Shown piece after piece: positions 24,909 through 33,403 of a stretch of 64,000 bases of DNA. Source of the stretch: Sphingomonadaceae bacterium OTU29LAMAA1 (GTDB lineage: Bacteria; Pseudomonadota; Alphaproteobacteria; Sphingomonadales; Sphingomonadaceae); NCBI GenBank assembly GCA_024072375.1, contig CP099617.1, positions 1,406,001 through 1,470,000 of the forward strand, read 5' to 3'. Made by a program: the position numbers and the translations under genes. Within the stretch, counting starts at the first letter, position 1. Each line of letters starts with the position of its first letter. The notes under the pieces were generated by a model. The model searched no databases and had not been told where the DNA came from. It worked only from the letters and a program-made list of their open reading frames with translations.

Positions 24909-25364
24909 CTACAGCGCGCGGACCGCGTCCAGTACTGCGGCGGCGTGGCCGGGCACCTTGACCTTGCGCCACGATCGCACCAGCCGGCCGTCCGCCCCGA
25001 ACAGGAAGGTCGCGCGCTCGATCCCCATGTACGTCTTGCCGTACATTTGCTTTTCTCCCCACACGCCGAAGGCGTCGCAGACGCTGCCATCCTCATCGCT
25101 CGCCAGACCGACGGTCAGGCCATGCTTCGCGACGAACCTGGCGTGTTTCGCCGGCGGATCCTTGCTGATCCCCGTCACGCTCGCACCGGCCGCGGCGAAC
25201 GCATCGGACAGGCTGGAGAAATCCTGCGCCTCGCGCGTGCAGCCCGGCGTATCGTCCTTGGGATAGAAATAGACGACCGCCGGCATCGGCAGGTCGGTCA
25301 GGCGGACCGGCGTACCGTCGGGCATCGTCGCCGTTACCGCGGGCATCGTCATACCGTCATCCAT
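24909..25364 (-). CDS. bcp: Peroxiredoxin, BCP/PrxQ type
   Basis: A 151-residue thiol peroxidase that reduces hydroperoxides in the cytoplasm. The active site FYPKDDTPGCTREAQDF holds peroxidatic Cys42. The second cysteine five residues later, typical of E. coli BCP, is missing; Cys96 could serve instead or the enzyme may be 1-Cys. GLASDEDGSVCDAFGVWGEK and ATFLFGADGRLVRSW are standard for the family. The start codon overlaps the end of glnE by eight bases, so it is translationally coupled to it. Confidence 0.92.
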   Translation of the reverse strand: MDDGMTMPAVTATMPDGTPVRLTDLPMPAVVYFYPKDDTPGCTREAQDFSSLSDAFAAAGASVTGISKDPPAKHARFVAKHGLTVGLASDEDGSVCDAFGVWGEKQMYGKTYMGIERATFLFGADGRLVRSWRKVKVPGHAAAVLDAVRAL

Positions 25365-28023
25365 GCGTCTCTCCCGTCATCCGGTGCCAGGCGGTTTCTA
25401 CGTCGTGGCGTGTCGCGGCGAAGCCGGCAAGCACCGCGTCCCAATCGTCACGCTGCAAGGCCCTTGCGATCAACGCGCGCGTCGCCGGCGGCGGCTCGGC
25501 GGCATCCGGCGCCACCAGCCGTAATGTGACGAGCAGACGCGTCAGCAGCGCGTTCGCATCCACCAGATTCGCCGGCAGCAGATCCCGCCGTACCAGCGCG
25601 TCGATCGCCTTGCCCAGATGTGGATCGAAACCGGCCCGGTGCTGCAATTGCGCGAGATGGACGGTGAATTCCAGGTCGACGAGGCCGCCCGGCAACAGTT
25701 TGGCATCCAGCGGACCCTGCGGTGGTTTGTGCCGGGCCATCTCCGCCCGCATGTCCGCGGCTTCCGCAACCAGATCGCGCGATGGTCGCGCGCCCTGCAG
25801 CACTTCGGCGATCACCGCCGACGCTGCCACCCGCGCGGCAGGAGAACCGAAGACGGGACGGGCGCGGGTCAACGCCATATGCTCCCACGTCCAGGCCTCC
25901 TCGCGCTGATACCGGGCGAAGGACTCGAGCGATACGACCAGCGGTCCCTGCGTGCCCGACGGCCGCAGCCGCGTGTCGACGGCATAGAGCGGCCCGGCCG
26001 CGGTCGGCACCGACAGTGCCGCACTGACCCGCTGCGCCAACCGATTGTAGTATAGCGTCGCGCCCAGCGGTTTCCCGCCATCCGATTCCCGGCTGAAATC
26101 CCCCGTGAACAGATAGACGAGGTCGAGGTCGCTGGCATGCGTCAGCGCCCCTCCGCCCAGTCGTCCGTACGCGAGGATGATCAGTTCGCTGTCCGGCACA
26201 CTGCCATGCACCTGCTCGAAGGCCGCAACCGTCGCCTGCGCCAGGACCTCGATCGCGGCTTCCGCGAGCCGGGCGTAGCCGGACGCCGCGTCGAGCGGGT
26301 CCGCGACCGCCGCGACGACCTGCGACCCCAGCGCGAACCGTTTTTCGCCGATGACGCGGCGGACATGATCCAGCAGCGCCTGATAATCGCGCGCCTCGCC
26401 GGTCCGCATCTCCGCCGACAGCCGGTCCACGCTGTCGAGCGGTTCGAACGCGCTGGCATCGATCAGCCAGTCGATCAGTTCCGGCCGTGTCGCCAGCGCA
26501 TCGGCCAGCGGGGGCGCATGGCTCAGGATCGTCGCCAGCAGCGCGGCCAGACCGGGCCGGGCTTCCAGCAGCCGCAAGATATTGATCGCGCTCGACAGGC
26601 GCTCCAGCAGCATGTCGAGCCGCAACAGCGCCGCCGCCGGATCGGGCGCCGCGACCAGCGCCGGCATCAGCACCGGCAGCACCGCTTCCAGCGCATCGCG
26701 CGCCGCTGCGCTGCGCAACGCCGGATAACGACCCGCGCGCCACACTGCGATCCGGCCCGCCGCCGCCTCGCCGTCGTCGAAACCGATATCCGCCAGCCGC
26801 GATGCCAGGGCCTGCGCTTCGTGCGGAAAGGCCGCGGATCGGCCATCGTCCAAGGCATCGTAGATCCGCCCCGCCGTCTCGACCGGCCGGCGAAGCAGCG
26901 CGATCAGCTCGCCGCCGGCGTCCAGCCCATGCAGCTTCGCCACGTGATCCAGCGCGGCACCCGACGGCAGGACATGCGTCTGGCGATCGTCGATCATCTG
27001 CACGCGATGCTCGATCGTCCGCAACACCGTGTAGGATTCCGTCAACGCGCCGGCCTGCTCGTGGTCTATCCATCCGGCGGCCGCGAGTGCCGCGAGCGCG
27101 TCCCGGGTCGCGGGCAGGCGCAGTGCCGGATCGCGCCCGCCATGGATCAGCTGGTGTATCTGCGCGAAGAACTCGGCCTCGCGAATACCGCCCCGGCCTC
27201 GCTTCAGGTCGAACCCCGGTCCGAACGCCTGCCCGCTGGCATAATGATCGCGGATGCGCCGCGACAGATCGCGGATTTCGCCGATCGCACCGAAATCGAG
27301 GCCGCGTCGCCAGACGAACGGGCGGATCGCATCGAGGAAATACGCGCCCAGCGCCATGTCGCCCGCCGCAACGCGGGCGCGGATGAACGCCGCCCGTTCC
27401 CACGTCAGCGCCTGACTTTCGTAATAGCCGATGGCGCCACCCACCGGCAGTGCGATCGGCGTCACCTCGGGGGACGGCCGTAGTCGCAGGTCGACCCGCA
27501 GCACGTATCCATCGCCATCCCGCGCCTGCAACAATTCGACGACCCGCTTCGCGATGCGCACCGCCGCCTCTTCGGGCTCCTCGCGCGCCCGGCGGGGCAG
27601 TGTCGCCGGATCGAAGATCAGGATCGGGTCGATGTCCGAAGAATAATTGAGTTCGCGGCTGCCCTGCTTGCCCAGCGCGATGGCGGCAAAGCCGCAGGGC
27701 TCCGCGCCCGGCGTGCGTTCCTCGATCGCCGCGCGGATCGCACGATCGAGCGAGCGATCGGCGAAATCGGTCAGCGCATGCGTCACCGCCGTCAGATCGA
27801 ACGTGCCGGACAGGTCGCCGATCGCCACGCTCAGCGCCAGTGCCCGGCGATCGAGGCGCAACTGCCGGCCGATCGGCATGTCGGGACGGGCGGTGCTCCA
27901 CTCCAGGTCGATCACGCCGTCGGCCAGCCGTGCGGCCAGTTCCGGCTCGCGATCGATCAACAGCGCCAGAAACGGCGCATGCTGTCGTGCCCGCGACAGG
28001 GCATCGTTCATGTCCGGCAACAT
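25357..28023 (-). CDS. glnE: Bifunctional glutamine synthetase adenylyltransferase/adenylyl-removing enzyme
   Basis: An 888-residue GlnE, which adds or removes AMP on glutamine synthetase in response to PII and glutamine. Two nucleotidyltransferase domains are present, each followed by a helical GlnE linker. The N-terminal de-adenylylation site is GSRELNYSSDIDPILIF near residue 122; the C-terminal adenylylation site is GRLGGGALTHASDLDLVYLF near 622. Both acidic pairs are intact. ATG at 28023 has GGAGG at a good distance; the upstream ATG at 28044 has none. The gene opens divergently from a NepR-like ORF. Confidence 0.97.
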   Translation of the reverse strand: MLPDMNDALSRARQHAPFLALLIDREPELAARLADGVIDLEWSTARPDMPIGRQLRLDRRALALSVAIGDLSGTFDLTAVTHALTDFADRSLDRAIRAAIEERTPGAEPCGFAAIALGKQGSRELNYSSDIDPILIFDPATLPRRAREEPEEAAVRIAKRVVELLQARDGDGYVLRVDLRLRPSPEVTPIALPVGGAIGYYESQALTWERAAFIRARVAAGDMALGAYFLDAIRPFVWRRGLDFGAIGEIRDLSRRIRDHYASGQAFGPGFDLKRGRGGIREAEFFAQIHQLIHGGRDPALRLPATRDALAALAAAGWIDHEQAGALTESYTVLRTIEHRVQMIDDRQTHVLPSGAALDHVAKLHGLDAGGELIALLRRPVETAGRIYDALDDGRSAAFPHEAQALASRLADIGFDDGEAAAGRIAVWRAGRYPALRSAAARDALEAVLPVLMPALVAAPDPAAALLRLDMLLERLSSAINILRLLEARPGLAALLATILSHAPPLADALATRPELIDWLIDASAFEPLDSVDRLSAEMRTGEARDYQALLDHVRRVIGEKRFALGSQVVAAVADPLDAASGYARLAEAAIEVLAQATVAAFEQVHGSVPDSELIILAYGRLGGGALTHASDLDLVYLFTGDFSRESDGGKPLGATLYYNRLAQRVSAALSVPTAAGPLYAVDTRLRPSGTQGPLVVSLESFARYQREEAWTWEHMALTRARPVFGSPAARVAASAVIAEVLQGARPSRDLVAEAADMRAEMARHKPPQGPLDAKLLPGGLVDLEFTVHLAQLQHRAGFDPHLGKAIDALVRRDLLPANLVDANALLTRLLVTLRLVAPDAAEPPPATRALIARALQRDDWDAVLAGFAATRHDVETAWHRMTGETHG

Positions 28024-28082
28024 CCGCACCTCCGTCCGACGCATATGCGCAACATTTCCGGAAGACGGTCGTTGAGCATGGT

Positions 28083-28256
28083 ATGACGATGGACCAGCAT
28101 CACGTATCGGGAAAGGCGGAACGCGGCGACTATATCGTGCGCGGACCTCGTCCTGCGGACGCGATCGGCCACACGTTGCGCGGCATCTTCCGTGAAACGA
28201 CGCTGCCTGACGACTTCACGGTATTGCTGCACCGGCTCGATCGCGTCGTGCACTGA
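28083..28256 (+). CDS. Second NepR-like anti-sigma small protein
   Basis: A 57-residue ORF. The C-terminal half (IGHTLRGIFRETTLPDDF, then TVLLHRLDRV) follows the NepR pattern of two short helices: L.xxY/F....xPxxF..LLxxLD. It ends 16 bases from the convergent end of ecfG. Paralogous NepR proteins are known in some alphaproteobacteria, so this may be another EcfG antagonist or a decoy. No clear ribosome site precedes it, and the true NepR is at 30268. The assignment rests on a short motif. Confidence 0.5.
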   Translation: MTMDQHHVSGKAERGDYIVRGPRPADAIGHTLRGIFRETTLPDDFTVLLHRLDRVVH

Positions 28257-28272
28257 CCCGGCCGCCGCGGCG

Positions 28273-28926
28273 TCAATGACCGCGGCTGAGTTCGTCCACC
28301 TCGCCCATAATCGTGTCGAGAGCGGTTTTGTTCACGTCCGTCTCATGCTCGCGACGAGAGGGCAAGGACCCCTCGGTAAGAATAGTCTCCAGCGCCACCC
28401 GCCCCCGCGCCACCCGACTCTTGATCGTGCCCACCGCGACCTGACAGATTTCTGCGGCCTCTTCATAGGCGAAGCCGCCTGCACCGACGAGGATCAGCGC
28501 CTCACGCTGCGGCTGCGGCAGGTGCAACAACGCACGCTGCATGTCGCCAAGTTCGACGTGACGGTCTTGGCTGGCCGGTGCCGCAAGGATTCGATCCGCG
28601 ACCAGATCGTCCCACTCACCCTTGAAGCGGGCGCGTCGCATCTGCGACAAGTACAGGTTGCGCAGGATGATGAACGTCCAGGCACGCATGTTCGTCCCAG
28701 CCTGAAAGCGCTGACGCGCCGCCCATGCCTTCAACAGCGTTTCTTGCACCAGATCGTCGGCAAGATCACGACTGCCAGACAGGGATCGACCAAAGGCCCG
28801 AAGATGGGGAATGACCTGCGCGAGCTGCTTCTTGAACTCGGGATCGGACAAGGCGACATGTTCGACGGGCTCAATCGGCGCGTCGTCGTCTTCATAGTCA
28901 TCATCACGCGAAGCAGGCTGGGTCAT
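28273..28926 (-). CDS. ecfG: General stress response sigma factor EcfG
   Basis: A 217-residue ECF sigma factor of the EcfG (ECF15) group. The sigma-2 region reads LADDLVQETLLKAWAARQRF with NMRAWTFIILRNLYLSQMRR for -10 recognition. The sigma-4 region has LPQPQREALILVGAGGFAYEEAAEICQVAVGTIKSRVARGR, the EcfG hallmark. An acidic N-terminal extension of 25 residues is normal for the group. In the current model EcfG is held by NepR and freed when phosphorylated PhyR binds NepR. It follows a 45-residue membrane protein gene with a 98-base gap. It lies next to a second NepR-like ORF. Confidence 0.97.
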   Translation of the reverse strand: MTQPASRDDDYEDDDAPIEPVEHVALSDPEFKKQLAQVIPHLRAFGRSLSGSRDLADDLVQETLLKAWAARQRFQAGTNMRAWTFIILRNLYLSQMRRARFKGEWDDLVADRILAAPASQDRHVELGDMQRALLHLPQPQREALILVGAGGFAYEEAAEICQVAVGTIKSRVARGRVALETILTEGSLPSRREHETDVNKTALDTIMGEVDELSRGH

Positions 28927-29024
28927 GCAAATCCGTTCGAAGCCGGGGACATTGTTGCCGCCTCAGGCGACAAGGTAATGATCCTCTTCGGCAAATTCCA
29001 GTGAGGTGTCCGGACCGGGCCAGT

Positions 29025-29162
29025 TCAGCGCAGGATCAGGAACGCAAAGATCGCGATGACCAGCGCCAACGATATACCAAGTACATATCGGGTCACGCCC
29101 GGCGTCGCACCCGCACGGGCTTCGGTGGTGGTCACATGCACTGTTTCGTTCGGATCAGCCAT
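29025..29162 (-). CDS. 45-residue single-helix membrane protein between phyR and ecfG
   Basis: MADPNETVHVTTTEARAG, then ATPGVTRYVLGISLALVIAI and FAFLILR. The last 20 residues are one membrane helix ending with Arg. The ORF is short but has a normal start with an ACGATC lead and a strongly biased third base. It lies alone in the 286-base gap between phyR and ecfG on the same strand. Small hydrophobic proteins in this gap are seen in sphingomonads; a link to stress signalling is suggested by location only. Confidence 0.55.
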   Translation of the reverse strand: MADPNETVHVTTTEARAGATPGVTRYVLGISLALVIAIFAFLILR

Positions 29163-29212
29163 GATCGTCAAACCCCCGAAGTCCGTTTTGGGTCCGTAAC
29201 TTTTTTTCTGGA

Positions 29213-30022
29213 TCAGGCCAGCGCGGCGGGGATCGTGGCCTGATCGAAAAACAGCGCTTGGCTTATCGCCGCCTTCACCGTCGACCGCTGGAACGGCTTG
29301 GTGATCAGGAACGTCGGCTCGGGCCGCTCGCCGGTCAGCAGGCGCTCGGGGAACGCAGTGATGAAGATTACCGGAACTTCGAATTCGGCGAGGATGTCCT
29401 TCACCGCGTCGATGCCCGAACTGTCGTCCGCCAGCTGGATGTCGGCGAGCACCAGGCCTGGCCGATCCTCCATCGCTAGCGCGACCGCTTCGTCACGGGT
29501 CACTGCGACGCCGGTAACCTCATGACCCAAGTCGCGAACGATCGTCTCGATATCCATCGCAATGATCGGCTCGTCCTCGATGATCAAAACCCGCGCCCGT
29601 GTCTGCTTCTCGATCTCGGCCAAGGCTTCGGCAACCAGCGTTTCAACCTCGCTGGTATCGACCTCAATCAGATACGCTGCGTCTTCCGGGGTGAAGCCCT
29701 CCATGGCGGTCAGTAGCAGCGCCTGACGCGACAATGGCGTCATTCGCGCGAGCCGAGCACGTGCAACCGCCTCCGTTCCTTCCGCATCGCTCTGTGAGGT
29801 CTGCTCTTCGCCGTCGACATTCGCCGACGACCAAATCCCCTGGAACATACGGTATAAGCCCAGCCGCGGATCAACGTCGCGCGGGAACTGGTCGGGGGCG
29901 GCGACAATCGCCTCCAGCGTCGCGCGGACATATTTGTCGCCCTGATGCTGGCTGCCGGTCAGGGCTCGGCCATAGCGCCGCAGGAAAGGAAGATGCGGTG
30001 CGAGTTGCTGTCCAAGCGACAT
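29213..30022 (-). CDS. phyR: Response regulator with sigma-like domain, anti-anti-sigma factor PhyR
   Basis: A 269-residue PhyR. Residues 1-140 are a sigma-factor mimic of EcfG (LPFLRRYGRALTGSQHQGD, TPLSRQALLLTAMEGFTPEDAAYLI). Residues 143-265 form a receiver domain with the acidic pair IIEDEP, phospho-acceptor Asp194 (VLADIQLADD) and Lys in LITKPF. When phosphorylated, PhyR binds NepR and releases EcfG. It is divergent from nepR; a stress-type promoter sequence lies on the nepR side. It is the central switch of the general stress response in alphaproteobacteria. Confidence 0.97.
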   Translation of the reverse strand: MSLGQQLAPHLPFLRRYGRALTGSQHQGDKYVRATLEAIVAAPDQFPRDVDPRLGLYRMFQGIWSSANVDGEEQTSQSDAEGTEAVARARLARMTPLSRQALLLTAMEGFTPEDAAYLIEVDTSEVETLVAEALAEIEKQTRARVLIIEDEPIIAMDIETIVRDLGHEVTGVAVTRDEAVALAMEDRPGLVLADIQLADDSSGIDAVKDILAEFEVPVIFITAFPERLLTGERPEPTFLITKPFQRSTVKAAISQALFFDQATIPAALA

Positions 30023-30149
30023 GGGTGGTGTTCACTCCCTGAAATACTGAACGGACGCCTGATCTGTGCCTGCGTCCACGGCTTTGCAACGGTGTTTGTC
30101 GAAGAACCCAGCCGCCCCCTTCAGACCTGCGGAATTTTCGTGCGTCGAT

Positions 30150-30174
30150 GGAACCAACGAACGCGACTTTGGTT
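30150..30174 (+). promoter_or_regulatory. Candidate sigma-EcfG promoter for nepR-phyP
   Basis: GGAAC, 16 bases, then GGTT, one mismatch from the consensus GGAAC-N16/17-CGTT. It ends 93 bases before nepR. Autoregulation of nepR by EcfG is known in other alphaproteobacteria and supports the assignment. Confidence 0.45.
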
Positions 30175-30267
30175 TCATCGGCAATTGGATGGGCAAACCG
30201 CTTCGAAAAAAGCGGCCCCGTTTGCGTTGCGTCGATTGCCCGGTACGCGCCGGGCCACCAGGGGGAC

Positions 30268-30438
30268 ATGTTGGAATTGCCCGGCGACAAGGATAAGAAA
30301 ACGTCTTCCAAGAAGTCTCCTGCAAGGGTTCAGAGCAAGGATCGCGACATGGGCGCGGCCCTGCGTTCTGCCTATCAGAGGACAATCGATGAAAGCGTTC
30401 CGGATGAAATGCTCGACCTGTTGAATAAGCTCGCCTAG
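30268..30438 (+). CDS. nepR: Anti-sigma factor NepR
   Basis: A 56-residue protein. A basic Lys/Ser-rich lead is followed by DMGAALRSAYQRTIDES and VPDEMLDLLNKLA, the two helices by which NepR clamps EcfG or PhyR. The start ATG at 30268 has AGGGGG directly upstream; longer reading frames exist but match nothing. It lies 8 bases before phyP, so both are made from one message. It is divergent from phyR. Confidence 0.93.
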   Translation: MLELPGDKDKKTSSKKSPARVQSKDRDMGAALRSAYQRTIDESVPDEMLDLLNKLA

Positions 30439-30446
30439 CAGGGGGC

Positions 30447-32039
30447 ATGGCCTCCACGTTAGACGCTGCCTCATCCACCCGACGCGCGGCGATGGCTCCG
30501 GTGTCGGCGTTTTCACGCCTGCCCACGGGCGCCAAGCTATTTATTACATTGAGCATCGCGCTTCTCTTGCTCGCACTCATCGCGATCGGTGCGACGCTTC
30601 AGACCGGCCGAACCGCCGATGCGGAAGCGCGGGCCAGGTTGCGCATCGCTGCCAATGAAAGTGCGCGAAGTATCGCTATCGAGTTGGTCGGCGACATGAC
30701 TGCCTTGCGCGTCGCCGTGAACGCGTTGCAGGTCGATGCCGCCGACGCCCCTAGCTGCGCCCGCGCTCAGGGCGTCTTCGCGCAACAGGCAACGACAGGA
30801 ACGCGCTTCTCGATCGTTGACCGCAATGGCCGGCTTTTGTGTGGCGAGGCGCTGGATAACGACGTCACCCTCGATACCAGTACCGCGGTAGGGGCAGCGG
30901 TGATACCCGATCGCGGATTGATCCTCGCGATTGCTGGCCCGCGCCGCGGTCCCAGCGCACGCGTGTTCTTCCCGCGGAATTTTCTAGCCCGGCTTGCGGC
31001 CCCCGCCAGCAGGGCCATGCCTCTCGCCAGCGCCCTGATCCATGACGACGAGACGCTGGATCTGGCGTCTATTCCCGATCTCGGCCCACTCGATCGGGTC
31101 GAGACAGTCACGAATGACCTCGGCCTCGGCGGCCTGACGCTGCGGACCAGTATCCGCAGTGCCCCTATAACCTCCTCATTCCTCGTCGCTTTGATGCTCC
31201 CGCTGCTCATGTGGGCCGCCGCGGCGGGCCTGTCGTGGTTCATCGTTGACCGGCTGCTGATCCGTCCACTGCGTCGGCTGCGCGCCAGCGTCGCTTCCTA
31301 TACGCCGGGCGAGGAGATCGATCCTGGTAAGCTCGGCCCGCTACCGGCGCAGGAGATTCGTGAGCTCGGCGATACCTTCCGCGCGATCAGCCGCACCGTC
31401 GCGTTACATGAGGCAGGGCTCGCCGATGCCGTGGTGCGCCAGACGAAGCTGACGCGTGAGGTGCATCACCGCGTGAAGAACAACCTTCAGGTTATCTCCA
31501 GCCTGATCAACTTTCACGCCCGCGGGGCGCCCAGTCCCGATGCGACCGCCGCCTACGCCTCGATCCAGCGCCGCGTCGATGCGCTTGCGGTCGTGCATCG
31601 CAACCATTTCGCCGAAATGGAGGATAACCGCGGTCTCAATCTGCGATCGGTGATCGGCGAACTCGCCTCCAACATTCGCTCGACAGCGCCCGAAGGAGCA
31701 ACCAGCCTGTCGATCTCGCTCGATATCGACCCCTACCTCGTCAACCAGGACGTGGCGGTCGCCGTTGCGTTTCTTGTCACCGAAACGATCGAACTCGCGA
31801 TGAATTGTGATCCCGCTGCGCAAATACGCGTGGCCATCAACCCCGGCGACGATGCGAACAAGGCCAAGCTGCGCGTGGTATCCCGCGCCTTCGTCGAAAG
31901 CGAAACGCTGCAGGCACTGTTATCGACCCGCTATGGGCGAGTGATGGAAGGACTGTCCCGACAGCTTCGCGCTCCTCTCCACCACGACCCGATGGTTGGC
32001 GCATACGAGATCGCGATCGCCGTCATCGGCCGCGACTGA
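30447..32039 (+). CDS. phyP: PhyP-type sensor histidine kinase homologue, probable PhyR phosphatase
   Basis: A 530-residue membrane protein. One helix is near residues 30-50 (LFITLSIALLLLALIAIGAT) and a second near 245-265, enclosing a periplasmic CHASE-like sensor region; a HAMP-like part follows. The HisKA_2 dimerisation segment has EVHHRVKNNLQVISSL with His340/341. The ATPase part is decayed: the N-box reads ETIELAMN rather than NELxxNAxKH, and the DxGxG motif is missing. This is the hallmark of PhyP, known in Sphingomonas to act as a negative regulator and phosphatase of PhyR. It is co-transcribed with nepR, and a strong terminator follows. Confidence 0.88.
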   Translation: MASTLDAASSTRRAAMAPVSAFSRLPTGAKLFITLSIALLLLALIAIGATLQTGRTADAEARARLRIAANESARSIAIELVGDMTALRVAVNALQVDAADAPSCARAQGVFAQQATTGTRFSIVDRNGRLLCGEALDNDVTLDTSTAVGAAVIPDRGLILAIAGPRRGPSARVFFPRNFLARLAAPASRAMPLASALIHDDETLDLASIPDLGPLDRVETVTNDLGLGGLTLRTSIRSAPITSSFLVALMLPLLMWAAAAGLSWFIVDRLLIRPLRRLRASVASYTPGEEIDPGKLGPLPAQEIRELGDTFRAISRTVALHEAGLADAVVRQTKLTREVHHRVKNNLQVISSLINFHARGAPSPDATAAYASIQRRVDALAVVHRNHFAEMEDNRGLNLRSVIGELASNIRSTAPEGATSLSISLDIDPYLVNQDVAVAVAFLVTETIELAMNCDPAAQIRVAINPGDDANKAKLRVVSRAFVESETLQALLSTRYGRVMEGLSRQLRAPLHHDPMVGAYEIAIAVIGRD

Positions 32040-32151
32040 CACCCCGGCTCTCTCAACAATTCTGGACAGGGCCGGGAACCACCGTCGGACGCCGGTGTTA
32101 TGCAATACGGATCGCGACCTTATGCCCCCCCGCTATCGCGATCCACGACAT

Positions 32152-32203
32152 AGGCCCGAAAGCATTCACCCTCCCCCCCCCGGTGATGTTTTCGGGCCTT
32201 TAA
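32152..32203 (+). terminator. Terminator of the nepR-phyP operon
   Basis: AGGCCCGAAA and TTTCGGGCCT form a 10-base stem. An inner CATTCACC/GGTGATG extends it around a C-run loop, followed by TTTAA. It is the strongest stem in the 273-base gap between phyP and the entericidin gene. Confidence 0.82.
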
Positions 32204-32255
32204 CGTTGCGGCCTCCGCCCATTCCGTCGGACCCTGATCAATGAGTTGCGCAGCC

Positions 32256-32280
32256 GGAACGAATGTCCGTCCCGAACATT
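32256..32280 (+). promoter_or_regulatory. Candidate sigma-EcfG promoter for entericidin gene
   Basis: GGAAC, 16 bases, then CATT: one mismatch from CGTT. It ends 33 bases before the entericidin start, the same distance as the perfect promoter at 22541. Proximity to the stress locus supports it. Confidence 0.5.
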
Positions 32281-32312
32281 TCACAATCGGTCTATATGCC
32301 TCAGGAGGTTCT

Positions 32313-32447
32313 ATGCGTAAGGTTCTTGGAATGGTTGTCATTGCCGGCGCGCTAATGGTCAGCGCCTGCAACACGGTCGAGGGCGTCGGCAAGGACGTCA
32401 GCTCGGCGGGGAGCACAGTCGCCAAGACCGCTGACGACGCCAAGTAA
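32313..32447 (+). CDS. Entericidin-family small lipoprotein
   Basis: A 44-residue lipoprotein: a signal (MRKVLGMVVIAGALMVSAC; lipobox VSAC, Cys19) then NTVEGVGKDVSSAGSTVAKT, the entericidin A/B pattern. Entericidins are small membrane lipopeptides expressed under stress or in stationary phase. AGGAGG precedes the start. No partner antidote gene is seen. A terminator lies right after it, so it is its own unit, likely driven by EcfG. Confidence 0.88.
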   Translation: MRKVLGMVVIAGALMVSACNTVEGVGKDVSSAGSTVAKTADDAK

Positions 32448-32472
32448 GCGCATTCTGCTGTATCAGGCTGGC

Positions 32473-32508
32473 AGGCCCTCGCTCGCAAGAGCGGGGGCCT
32501 TTTCATTT
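32473..32508 (+). terminator. Rho-independent terminator after entericidin gene
   Basis: GGCCCTCGCTC and GAGCGGGGGCC form an 11-base stem (one T-G wobble) around GCAA, followed by TTTTCATTT. It is directed to the + strand message. Confidence 0.88.
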
Positions 32509-32617
32509 AAGCGAAATATGGAAGCTGGTCACACACCGGCGACAAACATTAGACAAGGCCCAGCCCGCGCAGATATCAGCATGCGCTGTCGAGTAAACTA
32601 GGCCCATCGGACCGACA

Positions 32618-33403
32618 TCAGGCTTCAACGATGTCAGTCCCCGCCTCCTTATGCCGCTTCCGCTCTGTGAACCAGATACCGATGATCGCAACTTCGTAGA
32701 GCAAAATCAGCGGCACAGCGAGTAGCACCTGACTCATAAGGTCGGGCGGCGTCAGCACCGCCGCAATCGCAGTCGCGCCCACGATCGCGTAGCGCCGCGC
32801 GGCAATCAGCTGCGTGCGAGTAACGATCCCTGCCCGTTCCAGCAGCATCAGCAGCACCGGCAACAGGAAAGCGAGGCCGAACGCGAACAGGAATTGCATC
32901 ACGAACGACAGGTAATTGCCGATCGCGGGTAACGCTTCCTGATTGACGCCGCCAACATTACCCTGAAAGCTCAACAGGAAATGCAGCGCCATCGGAATTG
33001 CCATATAATAGGCCAGTGCCGCGCCGCCGATAAACAAAACCGGGGTCGCGAGGATGAACGGCAGCAATGCGCGCTTTTCCTTCCGATACAGGCCAGGAGC
33101 GACGAATTGCCACAATTGGTTGGCGATCACCGGAAACGAGATCATCATCGCCGCAAAGAATGCGACCTTAACCTTGACGAAGAACGCCTCAAATATCTGC
33201 GTGTAGATCACCGTCTTCTGCCCCGCCGACAGCAGAGGCTGGACGAGGAACGCAAAGATATCCTCAGCAAAAAAATAGCTGACGCCGAAGGCCACCACCA
33301 GCGCGGCCATGCAATACAGCAAACGCCGCCGCAACTCGATCAGGTGATCCAACAACGGCGCCCGGCTCGCGTCAATCTCGTTTTCGATTTCCGGCTCGCT
33401 CAT
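32618..33403 (-). CDS. tatC: Sec-independent protein translocase TatC
   Basis: A 261-residue inner-membrane protein with six helices. The N-terminal LLDHLIELRRRLLY is the conserved twin-arginine binding face, and FPVIANQLWQFVAPGLYRKEKR follows. It receives folded Tat substrates with TatB. The start overlaps tatB by four bases (ATGA). The C-terminus is short. It is the last gene of the argS to tatC run on the minus strand. The Tat-type signal of the DUF1501 protein at 40233 is one likely substrate in the window. Confidence 0.97.
   Translation of the reverse strand: MSEPEIENEIDASRAPLLDHLIELRRRLLYCMAALVVAFGVSYFFAEDIFAFLVQPLLSAGQKTVIYTQIFEAFFVKVKVAFFAAMMISFPVIANQLWQFVAPGLYRKEKRALLPFILATPVLFIGGAALAYYMAIPMALHFLLSFQGNVGGVNQEALPAIGNYLSFVMQFLFAFGLAFLLPVLLMLLERAGIVTRTQLIAARRYAIVGATAIAAVLTPPDLMSQVLLAVPLILLYEVAIIGIWFTERKRHKEAGTDIVEA

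Noticed and set aside
25448..27901. 817-codon open frame overlapping glnE on the same strand
   Set aside because: Out of frame with glnE and Arg/Gly-rich; glnE has both catalytic sites in the other frame.
30023..30149. Sigma-EcfG promoter for phyR on the minus strand
   Set aside because: Several AACG segments exist but none is followed at 16-17 bases by GTTCC on the + strand.
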